Shown here: piece by piece, positions 1 through 16,524 of the stretch
How the letters are laid out: each line of letters starts with the position of its first letter
Position numbering within the stretch: the first letter of the stretch is position 1
Assembly (NCBI GenBank): GCA_036169595.1
Contig: CM069770.1
Coordinates: 1,775,001-1,839,000 of the forward strand
Length of the DNA: 64,000 nt
Source: Dictyostelium firmibasis
Lineage: Eukaryota; Evosea; Eumycetozoa; Dictyosteliales; Dictyosteliaceae
Direction of reading: 5' to 3'
The notes under the pieces: model-generated
The model's database searches: none
The model's input: the letters and a program-made list of their open reading frames with translations, nothing else
What the model was told of the DNA's origin: nothing
Translations under genes and position numbers: made by a program

Positions 1-1189
1 AAGAGAATGCAATCTCAATCGTTGATAACCCAACTATACCTACATTTGACTATGAGGATATTATAGCTAGAACTATGGAACAAATGAAATTGGCAGAACC
101 ATTAAAAATAACACCAGAAACAACAACAACACCAGCAACATCAAAGACAACAACAACAACAAAGACAACAACACCACCAACAACAAAGACAACAACACCA
201 CCAACAACAAAGACAACAACACCACCAACAACAAAAACTACAACAACCACCACCACCACAACTACAGCTACACAAACGCACCCAAAACCGCTACCACCAC
301 CACCAACACCAATGCCATCGACATCAAAAACAACACCTGTAAATAATAAAAATAACAACAACAATAATTTTAATAATAATAATAATAATAGTAGTGGTAG
401 TAATTCTAGAACTCCAAATGGTAAGGAGGGCGGATTACCAGATCTAAATAATAATTGTCCAGTTTGTGGTATTTCATTTAAATCTATTGGAAAGGATTGG
501 CCATCAATTAATAAACATATCGATGAATGTTTAACCTTTAATTTGTTAGATAAAGAGACATTGGAGTAAGTCATATTAAACACACAAACTTAATAATATT
601 CACTGAATAGTTTTAACGTATTAAAACAATTTTTTTCATTTATTTTTATTTTTTTTATATATTTTTTTATTTATTTTGAAATCATTAGTCCAAAAGCCAA
701 ATCAACAACTATCAAATGTCCTTACAGTGGATGTAAAAAACCAATCACAACAATAGATTTTATAAATCATTGTAATGAAAAACATTTATTAGATGACTCT
801 CATAATTATAAATGCCCATTGTGCAATGAAAAGGTAATTCATTATTTCTAAAATTTACAAAAATTCATCGCCATTTTTTTTTTTTTTTTTTTTTTAATAT
901 GGAATTTCTAATTCTAATATTTTTTTATTTTCCTTAAAAAAAATAGTCGCCAAATTTAATTAGTCATCTTAGTAAAGCACATTTAAGGGTTCAACAAAAA
1001 CAAGTTGGTGTTGGTTATTCAACAAGTATACTTGATAATGATTTAAGCGAGGATATTGAATGTCCAATTTGTCTTGAAGAATTCATAAAGGGTCAAAATG
1101 TGGCTCGTTTAGAATGTTGGTGCATATTTCACACAAACTGTATCTCTGAATATTTACTAAAATCAAAGAAATGCCCAGTTCATAATTAA
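1..1189 (+). CDS. UBZ/C2H2/RING E3 ligase-like protein (5' partial)
   Basis: The reading frame is open to the left window edge, so the gene starts upstream. Proposed exons are <3-565, 689-833 and 947-1189; both introns have GT/AG ends and keep frame. After a Thr/Pro/Asn-rich linker comes a Rad18-type UBZ-like finger (CPVC, then INKHIDEC), two C2H2-like fingers (CPYSGC with HCNEKH; CPLC with HLSKAH) and a C-terminal RING (CPIC, CWCIFHTNC, CPVH). The RING has a C-x-C-x2-H core and ends in C-P-x-H instead of C-P-x-C, as in ZNRF1/2-type RINGs. A ubiquitin-binding finger plus a RING implies an E3 ligase that recognises ubiquitinated targets, which is inference from domains. It could act in DNA-damage or endosomal pathways; nothing here decides. 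The downstream neighbour lies 440 bp away on the same strand. Confidence 0.82.
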
Positions 1190-1631
1190 TAGTTATTTAA
1201 AGAGGAAATAAAATAATGAAAAAAAAAAATGTAGAAAAAATAATAAAATTCAAGAAACAATAATTAAAAACAACAATAATAATTAATAAAGATGGATAAT
1301 AACAACCCAAGGTTATAATTTTTTCATTTAAAATCTAGTTTTTTTTTTTTTTTTTAATGTAATAATAAAATTTATTATATCTTTAAAAAAAAAAAAAAAA
1401 AACTATAAAATTTCAAATAGAATAATATTATTTTTATTTTAGATCATAACTATAATAACATTCTTGGTTATTCTTAGGAATTAAAACTTTTTTTTTTTTT
1501 TTTAATAAATTTTTCTCTTTTTTCCAAAATTTTTATTTTTTTTTTATTATAATTTTCTCTTTTCCATAAACTATAAAATTAAATTTTTATTTTTTTTTTA
1601 TTTTTTTTTAATCATTCAAATTAAATTTATA
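1190..1631. other. intergenic, A+T-rich
   Basis: No gene seen. It holds 3' flank of the RING gene and the presumed promoter of the coiled-coil gene, with oligo(dT)/oligo(dA) runs. A non-repetitive patch near 1410-1480 gave no convincing open frame. Confidence 0.5.
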
Positions 1632-2495
1632 ATGTCAAAACAAGATGAAAAAGAATTAAATAAACTATCAACTACCTCTATTGTTGTTGTTGAAAAACTT
1701 GAAAATCAAGTTTTAATTACTTTTGAATTAATAAAAAAAAAATATAAAAAAGAATTAGAGGTTTTAAATATAGAAAATAAAGGAAAAACAAATGAAATTA
1801 AAATAAATATTTCTTTAAAAAAAAACAATAAAAATTTGGTATATGAAGAAAATGATAAAATAAATGAAATAGAAAGAAAAATATCAGAAATGGAAATTGT
1901 TATAAAAGAAATAAAATCAAGAACAAAAAAACAAAATTCAAGAATACGGAGACAAGATGAAAAAATAAAGGAACTAAATAATAATACTGAATTAAAAAAT
2001 GAAGAAGTTTCTTTTTTAAAAAAACAAATGGAAAATATACTACAAAATAGTAATCTTAAAAAAATAAAAGTCGATGATGAACTTGGTATTAAAGATATTA
2101 AAATTTTAGAAGAATGTACAATAATAACAGGATACTTTTATTTATACGCTATTTATGAATATTACTTAAGAAATTTATTATTGGATGATATAAATTCAAT
2201 ATACAATAAAAATATTGATTGGGAAATATTCAAGAATAACTATGAAAAAGATACAATTGCAATAAAATGTGCTAAAGGAATTGATTTAAATTTAATTAAA
2301 GAGTTATTTCAAAATAGAAACCAAATTGTTATTAATATCATTGATAAAGAGAATATCATTAAAACAATTAACCAATTTAAAAGAATTTATAATATCTTAC
2401 AAAACAATGATCAAGATTTTAAAAAACATAGGAAATCATTACTTAGAATTTGTCGTCAAATAACTAATGATGAAGAATTTTCTTTTGATTTTTAA
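1632..2495 (+). CDS. lysine-rich coiled-coil protein, unrecognised
   Basis: Single-exon frame of 287 residues starting at the first ATG after an A+T-only leader. Residues about 60-140 are rich in K/E/I/N with heptad-like spacing (NEIERKISEMEIVIKEIK), indicating a coiled coil. The part after residue about 150 looks globular and helical, with aromatic patches such as YFYLYAIYEYYLRNLLL and a short basic run before an acidic/phenylalanine end (EEFSFDF). There is no signal peptide or membrane segment, and I recognise no family. Codon use is strongly A/T-ending like its neighbours. It may belong to a Dictyostelium-restricted family. An upstream exon cannot be excluded, but none is needed. Confidence 0.75.
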   Translation: MSKQDEKELNKLSTTSIVVVEKLENQVLITFELIKKKYKKELEVLNIENKGKTNEIKINISLKKNNKNLVYEENDKINEIERKISEMEIVIKEIKSRTKKQNSRIRRQDEKIKELNNNTELKNEEVSFLKKQMENILQNSNLKKIKVDDELGIKDIKILEECTIITGYFYLYAIYEYYLRNLLLDDINSIYNKNIDWEIFKNNYEKDTIAIKCAKGIDLNLIKELFQNRNQIVINIIDKENIIKTINQFKRIYNILQNNDQDFKKHRKSLLRICRQITNDEEFSFDF

Positions 2496-3273
2496 ATAAT
2501 TTTCAATAAAAAAAAAAAAAACAATTTGATATTCAGTATATTATAATATTTTTTATATTTTTTTATTTTCATTTTAAAAATTTTAAAAATGTTTTATAAT
2601 GGAGCTTTGGTGTTTTCCTCTTTTATTATGATGTGGTTTTCTTAAATTTTAAAGTATTTGGAAAAAAAAAAAAAAAAAAAACACCTCATAAAAAAAATTA
2701 AATAAAAATTTAAATATAAAAATAGAGCAACGCTTGTGATGTCATTCTTTGCTGGGTTTATTTTTTTTTTTTAAATTTTATTTTTAATTTATTTATTATT
2801 TTTTCCTTTTTTTTTCTTTTTTTTTTTTTTCTATATAAAAATAATTATCATTTTCCTCTAATTTTTTTTTTATTTTCCAAATAGTAATTTTTTCACTAAA
2901 ATATTTAAAAATATATATATAATAGGAAATTCAAAATATCAACACTAATTTAATTCTTTCTACTTTAACAGTATTTATTATTTTTAATATTTATTATTAA
3001 TATTGTTTTTGTTTGTTTTTTATTTTATTTTTACTTATTTTACTCATTTATTAAAATCATATAATTATTTTTTATATTTTTTTTTAATTTTTTTTTTATT
3101 TTATAAATATTTTTATGGTTTTCCCTTTATTTTCATTTTTATTTTTATATCTCTCTTTCCTCGCCAAAAAAAAAAAACTCCACACAACAATTTTTTTTAT
3201 TTTTTTTTATTTTTTTTTTAAAAAATTTTTTTTTTAAAATTTTTTTTTTTTTTTTTTTTGAAATTTTTTTTTG

Positions 3274-3307
<34 letters not shown>

Positions 3308-3508
3308 TGGTGTACTTGTAAATTAAAAAAACAACAACAACTAAATATATATTAATTAATATTAAATTAAATCAATATTCAAAAAGGCATTATAAATAAA
3401 ATCGATTTTATTTCGTTCCTTTTTTGTACAATAAATTATAAACGCAATTTTTAACTAAAACAAACAGAGTATAAAATATACATACACACAACAAATAAAT
3501 AAAACAAA
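2496..3508. other. intergenic, upstream of ppp6c
   Basis: About 1 kb of very A+T-rich DNA with long T runs (about 3186-3304), presumably the ppp6c promoter and 5' leader. A less biased patch at about 2725-2760 (GCAACGCTTGTGATGTCATT) could be a regulatory site. No gene seen. Confidence 0.45.
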
Positions 3509-4693
3509 ATGAGTAACGCACTTCCACTTGATGAATGGGTAGAAACAGCACGTCAATGCAAATATTTACCAGAAAATGATTTAAAGAAACTTTGCGAAAG
3601 AGTTAAGGAACTTTTATTAGAAGAATCAAATGTACAACCAGTTAGAAGTCCAGTAACTATTTGTGGTGATATTCACGGTCAATTTTATGACTTATTAGAA
3701 TTATTCAAAACTGGTGGTGAAGTACCAGATACAAACTATGTTTTCATGGTATGTTTAATTTATTTCTATTTTTATTTTTTTTATTTTTTAATTAAGGTTT
3801 GACTAACTAAAAAAAAAAAAAAAAAAAACTTTTTTTTTTTTTTTTTTAATCATATAGGGCGATTTTGTTGATAGGGGATATTACAGTTTAGAAACATTTA
3901 CATATTTACTTGCACTCAAAGCTAGATACCCAGATAAAATTACATTATTAAGAGGAAATCATGAAAGTAGACAAATCACACAAGTTTATGGTTTTTATGA
4001 TGAATGCCAACAAAAGTATGGTAATGTAAATGCTTGGAAATATTGCACAAGTGTTTTCGATTTCTTAACTTTAGCTGCTGTAAGTTTAAATAATAATAAT
4101 TTATACATATATTTTTAAATCTAAAAAAGTTCTATTTTTATCACAAACACCCATAAACAAAAACCACCATTTTTTATTTTTATAAAAAAAAATATTAAAT
4201 CTAACTTTTTTTTTTTTTTTAAAAAAAAAATTATTAGATTATTGATGGTAAAGTACTTTGCGTTCATGGTGGTTTATCACCAAAAGTACGTACTTTGGAT
4301 CAAATTAGAATTATTTCAAGAAATTTAGAGATTCCACATGAAGGTCCATTCTGTGATTTAATGTGGTCAGATCCAGAGGATATTGAACAATGGCAACCAT
4401 CACCAAGAGGTGCAGGTTGGTTATTCGGAAGTAAAGTCACTGCAGAATTTGAACATATTAATGGTCTTAACCTCATTTGTCGTGCTCATCAATTGGTACA
4501 AGAAGGTTATAGATATATGTTTGATAATAGTTTGGTCACTGTTTGGTCCGCTCCAAACTATTGTTATAGATGTGGTAATGTTGCCTCTATCCTTTCACTC
4601 AATGAAAACTTGGATAGAGACTTCAAAATTTTCCAAGCTGTCCAAGAAGAAAGAAATATACCAACTCGTACAACCATGCAATATTTCTTCTAA
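3509..4693 (+). CDS. ppp6c: Ser/Thr protein phosphatase 6 catalytic subunit
   Basis: Three exons, 3509-3748, 3858-4079 and 4238-4693, give 305 residues, the length of animal PP6C. The metallophosphatase motifs are all present: GDIHGQ, GDFVDRG, LRGNHE, plus HGGLSP and the late RAHQ. The N-terminal half ([23 protein letters not shown]) and the C-terminal half ([11 protein letters not shown]) match PP6 more closely than PP2A or PP4. It ends in YFF where PP2A ends in YFL. As known for the family, it binds SAPS-type regulatory subunits and acts on cell-cycle and signalling phosphoproteins. Both introns fall between codons. Downstream, the next gene converges at 4939. Confidence 0.95.
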
Positions 4694-4938
4694 ATTTTCA
4701 ATTTTATCCTTGATTTACAACAAAAACAACATTAATAATAACATCATCATCATCATCCTCAACTTGCCATCAACACTATAATAATACACCATTATCACCA
4801 CCAACTTCCCACATTTTATCCTTTATTTTTAAGCCCTTTTTTGCAGAAAAAGTAATAACAATTTTAAAAAAAAAAAAAAAAGAAAAAAAAATAATATAAT
4901 AAAATTATTTATATTAAAAAAAAGTTCATTTATTTTCT

Positions 4939-5885
4939 TTAAAGAGTTATATATTTTTTTACAGCAAAGAATACAACCAAAATTGTTGAAACTATTATTA
5001 TAACTAATTTTGGAATTTCAGGTGGTACACCTAAAATTTCAGTATCCATTATGAGATCAAAACTTTGATATTTAAAACCATCATTCTTTACAAATGATGG
5101 TGTGATTGCAACATTTATTGCATCAATTGTAATTATTGAGCATGGATTATGTTTAATTCTATTGAATTCATATGATTCCTTTTTTTTTTTTTTTTTTTTT
5201 TTTGATATTATTTTAAAAAGAACAAAAATGATATTAATATTTTCATAAATAAATATCCAGATTCTCTCTCTATCTCATTGTATTATAAAGTAATATATTA
5301 CATACCATAACGTAAGAACTAGAATCTGTTTTAAATTTAATGATTTCAGTATTTAAAAGGTCTCTTGATTTTGGTTTTTCATCATTCAATTTGAATTTAG
5401 TTAAAACTTCTGTGGTTATTAAAGGGTTATCAAAAAATTTAATTTTATAGTCTGTCGGACTCTTTATTAATCATGATTAATATCATATCATTTTTAGTAA
5501 AAAGCAATAGTGGGTGGCAAACCCAAAAAAAAAAAAAAAAACATACTGATGCTGGATATGAAATTCTTAAAGCATATTGAGTATTTGGTTCAAGGTCTTT
5601 TAATAGAAAGTATAGAGTATTATTAATATTATTACTATTGTTATTATCATTATTATTATTACTAAATTGTTCTGGTATTGATCTTATAATAACATCTCTT
5701 AAACCACCTTGGTCAGGTTTTAATAATGAAACTTTTTCAATAATAGTTTTAGGAATATAGGAAAAACATGAATCTTTTGAATTTATTTTATTTAAAGGTT
5801 GTGATGCATTTAATATTTTACAATTAATAGTTATAAAAAGTATGAAAAGAATATTTTTCAAAACTTGTTTAATATTAATCATCAT
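4939..5885 (-). CDS. small type I membrane protein, unrecognised
   Basis: Proposed exons on the minus strand are 5885-5547, 5461-5306 and 5178-4939, all phase 0 with GT/AG borders, giving 244 residues. The start is MMINIKQ; the in-frame poly-Phe extension upstream is untranslated-looking T-rich leader. Residues 1-28 form a signal peptide (LKNILFILFITINC). A luminal domain follows with a Lys-Pro-Asp-Gln-Gly-Gly-Leu-Arg patch, a short Asn run and a typical beta-rich string (LEPNTQYALRISYPAS). One membrane segment lies near the end (PKLVIIIVSTILVVFFAV), followed by a short KKYITL tail. This is a type I topology, with the lysines just after the membrane reminiscent of ER residents. I do not recognise the family with confidence. 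Confidence 0.78.
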
Positions 5886-5912
5886 TTTTAAATCAAATGG
5901 GTTGTTGGTTCT

Positions 5913-5950
<38 letters not shown>

Positions 5951-6310
5951 AAAAAAATTTCAAATTTTTTCAACAAATTATATGACACAAATTGCTAATT
6001 AAAGTCCTAAGAATTATAATAATAATTCAATCATTACTTATTTTATTTTTATTTTATTTTATTTTATTTTATTTTATTTTATTTATTTGTTTTTTAAAAT
6101 TTTTTTTTTTTTTTCTTTTATAATATATTTTTTTTTTTTTAAATTAAAAAAGTAGGGTGGTAAATAAGTGATAGAAAACAAATAAAGTGGAGTGTTTCAG
6201 GTTGGAAAATTTATCCATTTTGTTTTTCAAAAAAAAGAAAATAGGATCCCATGATTCAAAGATTTTTTAAACAAAAAAATGCCAGCAGAGAAGTATGCAT
6301 TAAAATTTTG

Positions 6311-6359
<49 letters not shown>

Positions 6360-6846
6360 TTTTTTTTTTTTATATTTTTATTTTTTTAATTTTTTTTTCT
6401 GAATTTATTTTTAGAATTACATTGTATTACTTTAAACCACACACAATCAACGTTGTCAAAATTTTTTTTTTATTAAAATCTACATATTATTTTTTAATTA
6501 AACCACACACCAAATTTTTTATTTTTTCTATTTTTTTAATTGATATTTTTTCAATTTTATTTTAAAAATTAAGACATACATGAAGAACGTTCTTTTTATG
6601 GAATAACATTTATTTATTTATTTATTTATTTATTTATTAAAATTTATATTTACCAATATAAATTAATAACAAAAAAAAAAAAAAATTAAATTCATCAGAT
6701 ATTGCTATTATAATTATTTATATGCACCTTAGGAAAAAAGGAGAGGGAAGATAATTTCATAAATAAAAATAAATATAAAATCAAAAGACTATTAATAGTA
6801 ACATTCAATTGTAATAGTAATATTGGCTGCAACAGTGAAAAAATCA

Positions 6847-6941
<95 letters not shown>

Positions 6942-6943
6942 TA

Positions 6944-7003
<60 letters not shown>
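5886..7003. other. divergent intergenic region with repeats
   Basis: Region between two divergent genes. It contains (ATTTT)n repeats (about 6045-6082), poly(T) tracts (about 6312-6358), ATTT repeats (about 6606-6640), and an AAT microsatellite reaching the next start codon. A less repetitive patch at 6150-6260 gave no supportable gene. It presumably carries both promoters. Confidence 0.5.
6851..7003 (+). repeat. (AAT)n microsatellite abutting a start codon
   Basis: Thirty AAT units (6851-6940), an ATA interruption, and twenty more AAT units (6944-7003) directly precede the ATG at 7004. The repeat is in frame with the gene, but the upstream frame closes at a TAA near 6818 with no ATG between, so it is read here as 5' leader and not protein. 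Confidence 0.85.
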
Positions 7004-12415
<5,412 letters not shown>

Positions 12416-13066
12416 ACATTTTTCCACAAAAAAAAAAAAAAATACATATACAAAATTGGCAATAATCTATCACATATTCACGAGAGAAAGACTCAATAGT
12501 TGGGTTCAATTAACTCAATGATAATAAAAATCGTGAAGCTAAAAGGTCTTACAGCCATTGTACTAATAATTACTTGCAAACAATGATTTAATTTACAATT
12601 GTATGATGTTTTGAATACACATCCTAATCAATCAAATCCTTTTAGACTAATGTTATAAATATAAAGAAATGTTTTTTCTCTTCGTCAATCAGGTGGTTTG
12701 GAATCTACCTAAATCGCAAAATGTCTCAGAAGACTATTTTTAGTGTGAAATTTTATTTTGTTAAATGTTTTAATAAAAAAACCACAAATTTTATTAAATA
12801 TTTATAATAAAACATCACAAATAAATTACAGTGTTTTTTTTTAAAATTCACTCTTTCCTTTTGGATAGATTAGAGTTAAAACATTATTACAATATTGTCT
12901 AATTTGAGGAAATGCTGTACAGTATTAGTTATAGTAGAAGAAGTATTATTATATTTTTGATCAACTATTTAAATAAAAAAATCAAATCTATTAAATATTT
13001 TGAAAAATATTTATTAATTTATAAAGAAAATACATGTACATTTTGTAGTTTTATAATTTTCTTTTT
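12416..13066. other. convergent intergenic island of normal complexity
   Basis: Lies between two converging genes. Unlike most gaps here, about 12,460-12,980 has few homopolymers and mixed composition. Minus-strand frames give only fragments, for example 24 residues ending NVLTLIYPKGKSEF before a stop near 12,845. A near-palindrome sits at about 12,912-12,927. It could be a decayed gene or repeat, or an RNA gene. No feature is firmly supportable. Confidence 0.4.
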
Positions 13067-15528
13067 TTAAACATTTGCAGAACCGCCACTAATTGGGAAT
13101 TCTAAATCATAATTATTGATTTTCATTAGTTCATAGTAAGGTGGTTTGTAGCTACTTTGATTGTATTCAGAGATTGAATGAGAAGCGTCGTGGAATTCAT
13201 GATGAACAGTTGGATTTAAGCTAGTGTTATCATTGATTATTGAACTACCAGAAGCTTGCATTTCAATGTCGGCACTGTTGGAACCATTTTCTTGTTGTTT
13301 TTGATATTGATCCATGATACCATTCTTTGAGATACATTTGAACATGTATTCAGCATAATACCAGAATAAGATGGTCATTATCAATGGAATTACAACAAGG
13401 ATACCATAGTAGAATTTGTAAACATTAAAAGTACCAATCATAAGGATATGATAAATGAGTAAACCAACGAGTGTACGTCTAAAGTTCATTGGACTCATGA
13501 AACCACCACATTGATAGTCTGGAGTGTTTACCCAAATGATGTTATACTTTTGAACGATATAACTTAAACCGAAATACCAAGCACCAAATATTAAGATGAA
13601 TGGTGACAAAGTTGAATAAGCCAATGTCAATTGAAGGATCAAGAGATTCTTGGCATAATTTACACCATATGAAAATGGACCTTGATGAAGAACATCATCG
13701 ATTTGTCTCTTTGTTTTTGCCAACCATTTCAATTTAATGAGTTGAATGATCAATCCAACGATACGTAAAATTGCACCAAATGAACCTGCAGCGGCGATCA
13801 ATATATAATTGATCATTTGAAATGATAAACCACCTAAAGAATTGGCAATTGTACCAATGATTGAACCAGGATCATTGGCGATTTGTTCAATCGATTGAAA
13901 GATTGTACCAGCGATTGCAGAAACGAGGAAAACATTGAAAACCAAGAAAAGGAAATACTTTGAGAAAACTGATGCCTCAATTCTACTGTTTGAGAAATAA
14001 CCACAAGCACGACTAAGAGCATAGATGATTGGAATTAAGAGGATCATGAAAATGATTAAAACCAAGTTTGGTAAGAAACCACTAAGGAAACCTTGGAGGA
14101 CTTTACTTTTACTAATGATATCAGTGATCCAAGAGAATGCTTTGACTCTGGAGATGGTTTCTAAATTACTGAAACCACTTAAGAATGCTACTGGAATACC
14201 CCAAAGGAAAACCAAAGCAAATGTTAAAATGGCAACAATCAATGAACGAACATAATAGGATTTCAATCCAATGTGAATATTTTTCCAGAATACGTCATTT
14301 GGATCGGGTGCATAGTAACGAGAGAACAATACGTGATACTTTGAGTGCATAATAGTTTGAACCATTTCTTTTTGAACCTTTCTTTGATTGAAAACTACAA
14401 AACTTGTGCCACCAACACTTTGATTGGCATTTTTAAGGTAATAACCAGTTTCAGCCTCTGCTCTTTCATACTCTATTTTTTTAGTGAGTTCATCGATCTT
14501 CTCTTGGAAGTAATCGATACTATCTCTCTCCTCACCGAAACAACCTAAAAATCCGATTTTTGTAGTTGGTTTCTCCTTGGTTCTTCTGTACTCTTCAATG
14601 GCACTCTCATACTTCTTTACAAAGGTCTCTCTTTGGTCAACCAATGCATAGATATGTGGTGCTGGATATTGTAATGATACATCCAAAAGATCCGATGGAT
14701 TAGAGAGATGAGTCTTAAAGTAATTTGATAACTCCTCACGAGTGAACATACTATTTGGAATATCTCTCAACATTATCGAGTAATTACAAAGACGACTCTG
14801 TTGTTTGTACTGAACTCTCTCCTTTGAGTAGAGACGATAATCTTGATAACTAAACCATAAGACAACAATTGTAACAAAGAAAACAAATACCAAATGTACC
14901 CACATCAAATGAGATCCTCTCTCAATATTACCCATTGATATCAATGTTAATCCAACAACCTCATCAGGTAATTTACCATTTTCATCTGCTTCTCTATGTT
15001 GATTATATTTGCCATAGTAATTGGTTGGATATAACATCACTGCTGATATTACCATAAGTACAACACAGATATAAAAACTTGTTTTAACATTTCGTAAATA
15101 CATAAAACCATCCTATTAAAATTTATATCGATAGAATAATAAAGTAATTTTAAAAATTAAAAATTAGGATATTAAAAAAAAAAAAACTTTTCGGGTGCAT
15201 CCCCAAAATTTTTTAAAAAAAAAAAAAAAAAAATTAAAAATAGAAAATTACATACCAAACCAGCAGTATCTTTAATATTGTTATCACTATATTTGATTGT
15301 ATCTACGATCCAACTAAAGAATCCATCGGATGGTGGTACTGATACACCTTTGTGATGTTGTTCAAATCTATATTGATAAAATTGTTTGAATTTTCTTCTT
15401 ACAATACAAAATATTAAAAAGAAAATTAACATCACAACACAATTAATTACTAATGTAACAACGAATGCATTATCATTTGCATTGTAACGATTAAGATGTT
15501 CACCAGAACCAGAGCTAGAGTCTGACAT
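13067..15528 (-). CDS. TMEM63/OSCA-like ion channel (copy A)
   Basis: Exons 15528-15256 and 15112-13067 (minus) give 772 residues. An N-terminal membrane helix (TLVINCVVMLIFFLIFCIV) is followed by two more in the RSN1-type N-terminal region. A cytosolic RRM-like loop follows at about residues 190-360 (CNYSIMLRDIPNSMF; VVFNQRKVQKEMVQTIM). The calcium-permeable-channel core with several membrane segments begins after YAPDPNDVFWKNI at about residue 360. Family members are osmo- or mechanosensitive cation channels at the plasma membrane or endomembranes. The tail is Ser-rich and ends without a known sorting motif. The intron falls exactly after the first-exon residues TAGL, the same place as in the second copy at 36,526. 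Start chosen as the first ATG after a poly(T)-rich leader. Confidence 0.9.
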
Positions 15529-15570
15529 TATTTTTTTTTTTTATTTTTTTTTTTTTTTTATATTTTATAT

Positions 15571-15604
<34 letters not shown>

Positions 15605-15974
15605 CTATTACAATTATTTCATATATTAATTATTAAATATTTAAATATTTTTTTTATTATTTTTATTTAAATTATTATTATTACTATTATTACTATTATT
15701 ATTATTATTGCTATTATTATTATTATAATAATTAAAAAAAAAATATTTTATTTATTTATTTTTTTTTTTTTTTTTTTTTCTTTTGTAATTTTAGATAAAT
15801 TGAAAAAAAATATAAAAATAAAAATAAAAATAAAAATAAAAATAAAAATAAAAATAAAAATAAAAACAAAAAAAAAAATAATTTTATAACGAAAATTTTT
15901 TTTTTTTTTTTTTTTTTGTTTTTTTTTTTCAAATTAAATTTCTCTATTTGGTGATCTCATATGAAAATTATTTA

Positions 15975-16250
15975 TCGTTCAGTAGTATGGTGGAACGACA
16001 AAAAAAATTGATGGCAATAAATATTACAAAACAACACACATTAAAAAAAAAAAAAAAAAATTGTATATGGGTGTGAATGCGAGCTGTGGGGGGGTAAATG
16101 ATTTAAAACACCCATATACATACATATGTATAAATTGAATAAAAATATTATAATAATCTGTGCAATTTTTGGTGATGTTATTATTATTAATAATTATAAA
16201 TTGATTTCTTAATTAATGCCAGATCAATAGATTTCACATCAAATCTATTG
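15975..16250. other. cluster of three perfect inverted repeats
   Basis: Three separate perfect hairpins occur in 276 bp: TCGTTC/GAACGA (15,975-15,980 with 15,993-15,998), GTATATGGGTGT/ACACCCATATAC (16,063-16,074 with 16,108-16,119, the loop containing seven consecutive G), and CAATAGATTT/AAATCTATTG (16,225-16,234 with 16,241-16,250). The GGGTGT/ACACCC arms resemble the G boxes and CA-rich elements bound by the Dictyostelium regulator GBF. It may be a regulatory cluster or a structured non-coding RNA; the sequence alone does not decide. Confidence 0.5.
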
Positions 16251-16379
16251 GTTCCCATAGAAAAAATAATAAAAAAAAAAATATAAAAAAAAATAAACCA
16301 CAAAAAAAAAAAAAAAAAAATAAATGATTAGGAAAAAATAAAAAAAAAAGATTAATTAGTGAGAAAATTTTGATTATGC

Positions 16380-16418
<39 letters not shown>

Positions 16419-16484
16419 TCCATACATTTTTTTTCTTATATATTCATTTTATTTGTATAAATATTAGGTAGTTTTCAAAATTAT

Positions 16485-16524
<40 letters not shown>

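Noticed and set aside
50-583. 177-residue minus-strand frame with poly-Leu/Val
   Set aside because: It is the antisense of the Thr/Pro-rich repeats of the RING gene; no family signal and composition dictated by the repeat.
4149-4156. Exact ACCCATAA upstream-element motif inside ppp6c intron 2
   Set aside because: The next 60-80 bases are homopolymer-rich intron and then exon 3, leaving no room for a small RNA gene.
5886-5963. Poly-Phe N-terminal extension of the type I membrane protein
   Set aside because: T-rich leader read in frame; the signal peptide begins naturally at the later MMIN start.
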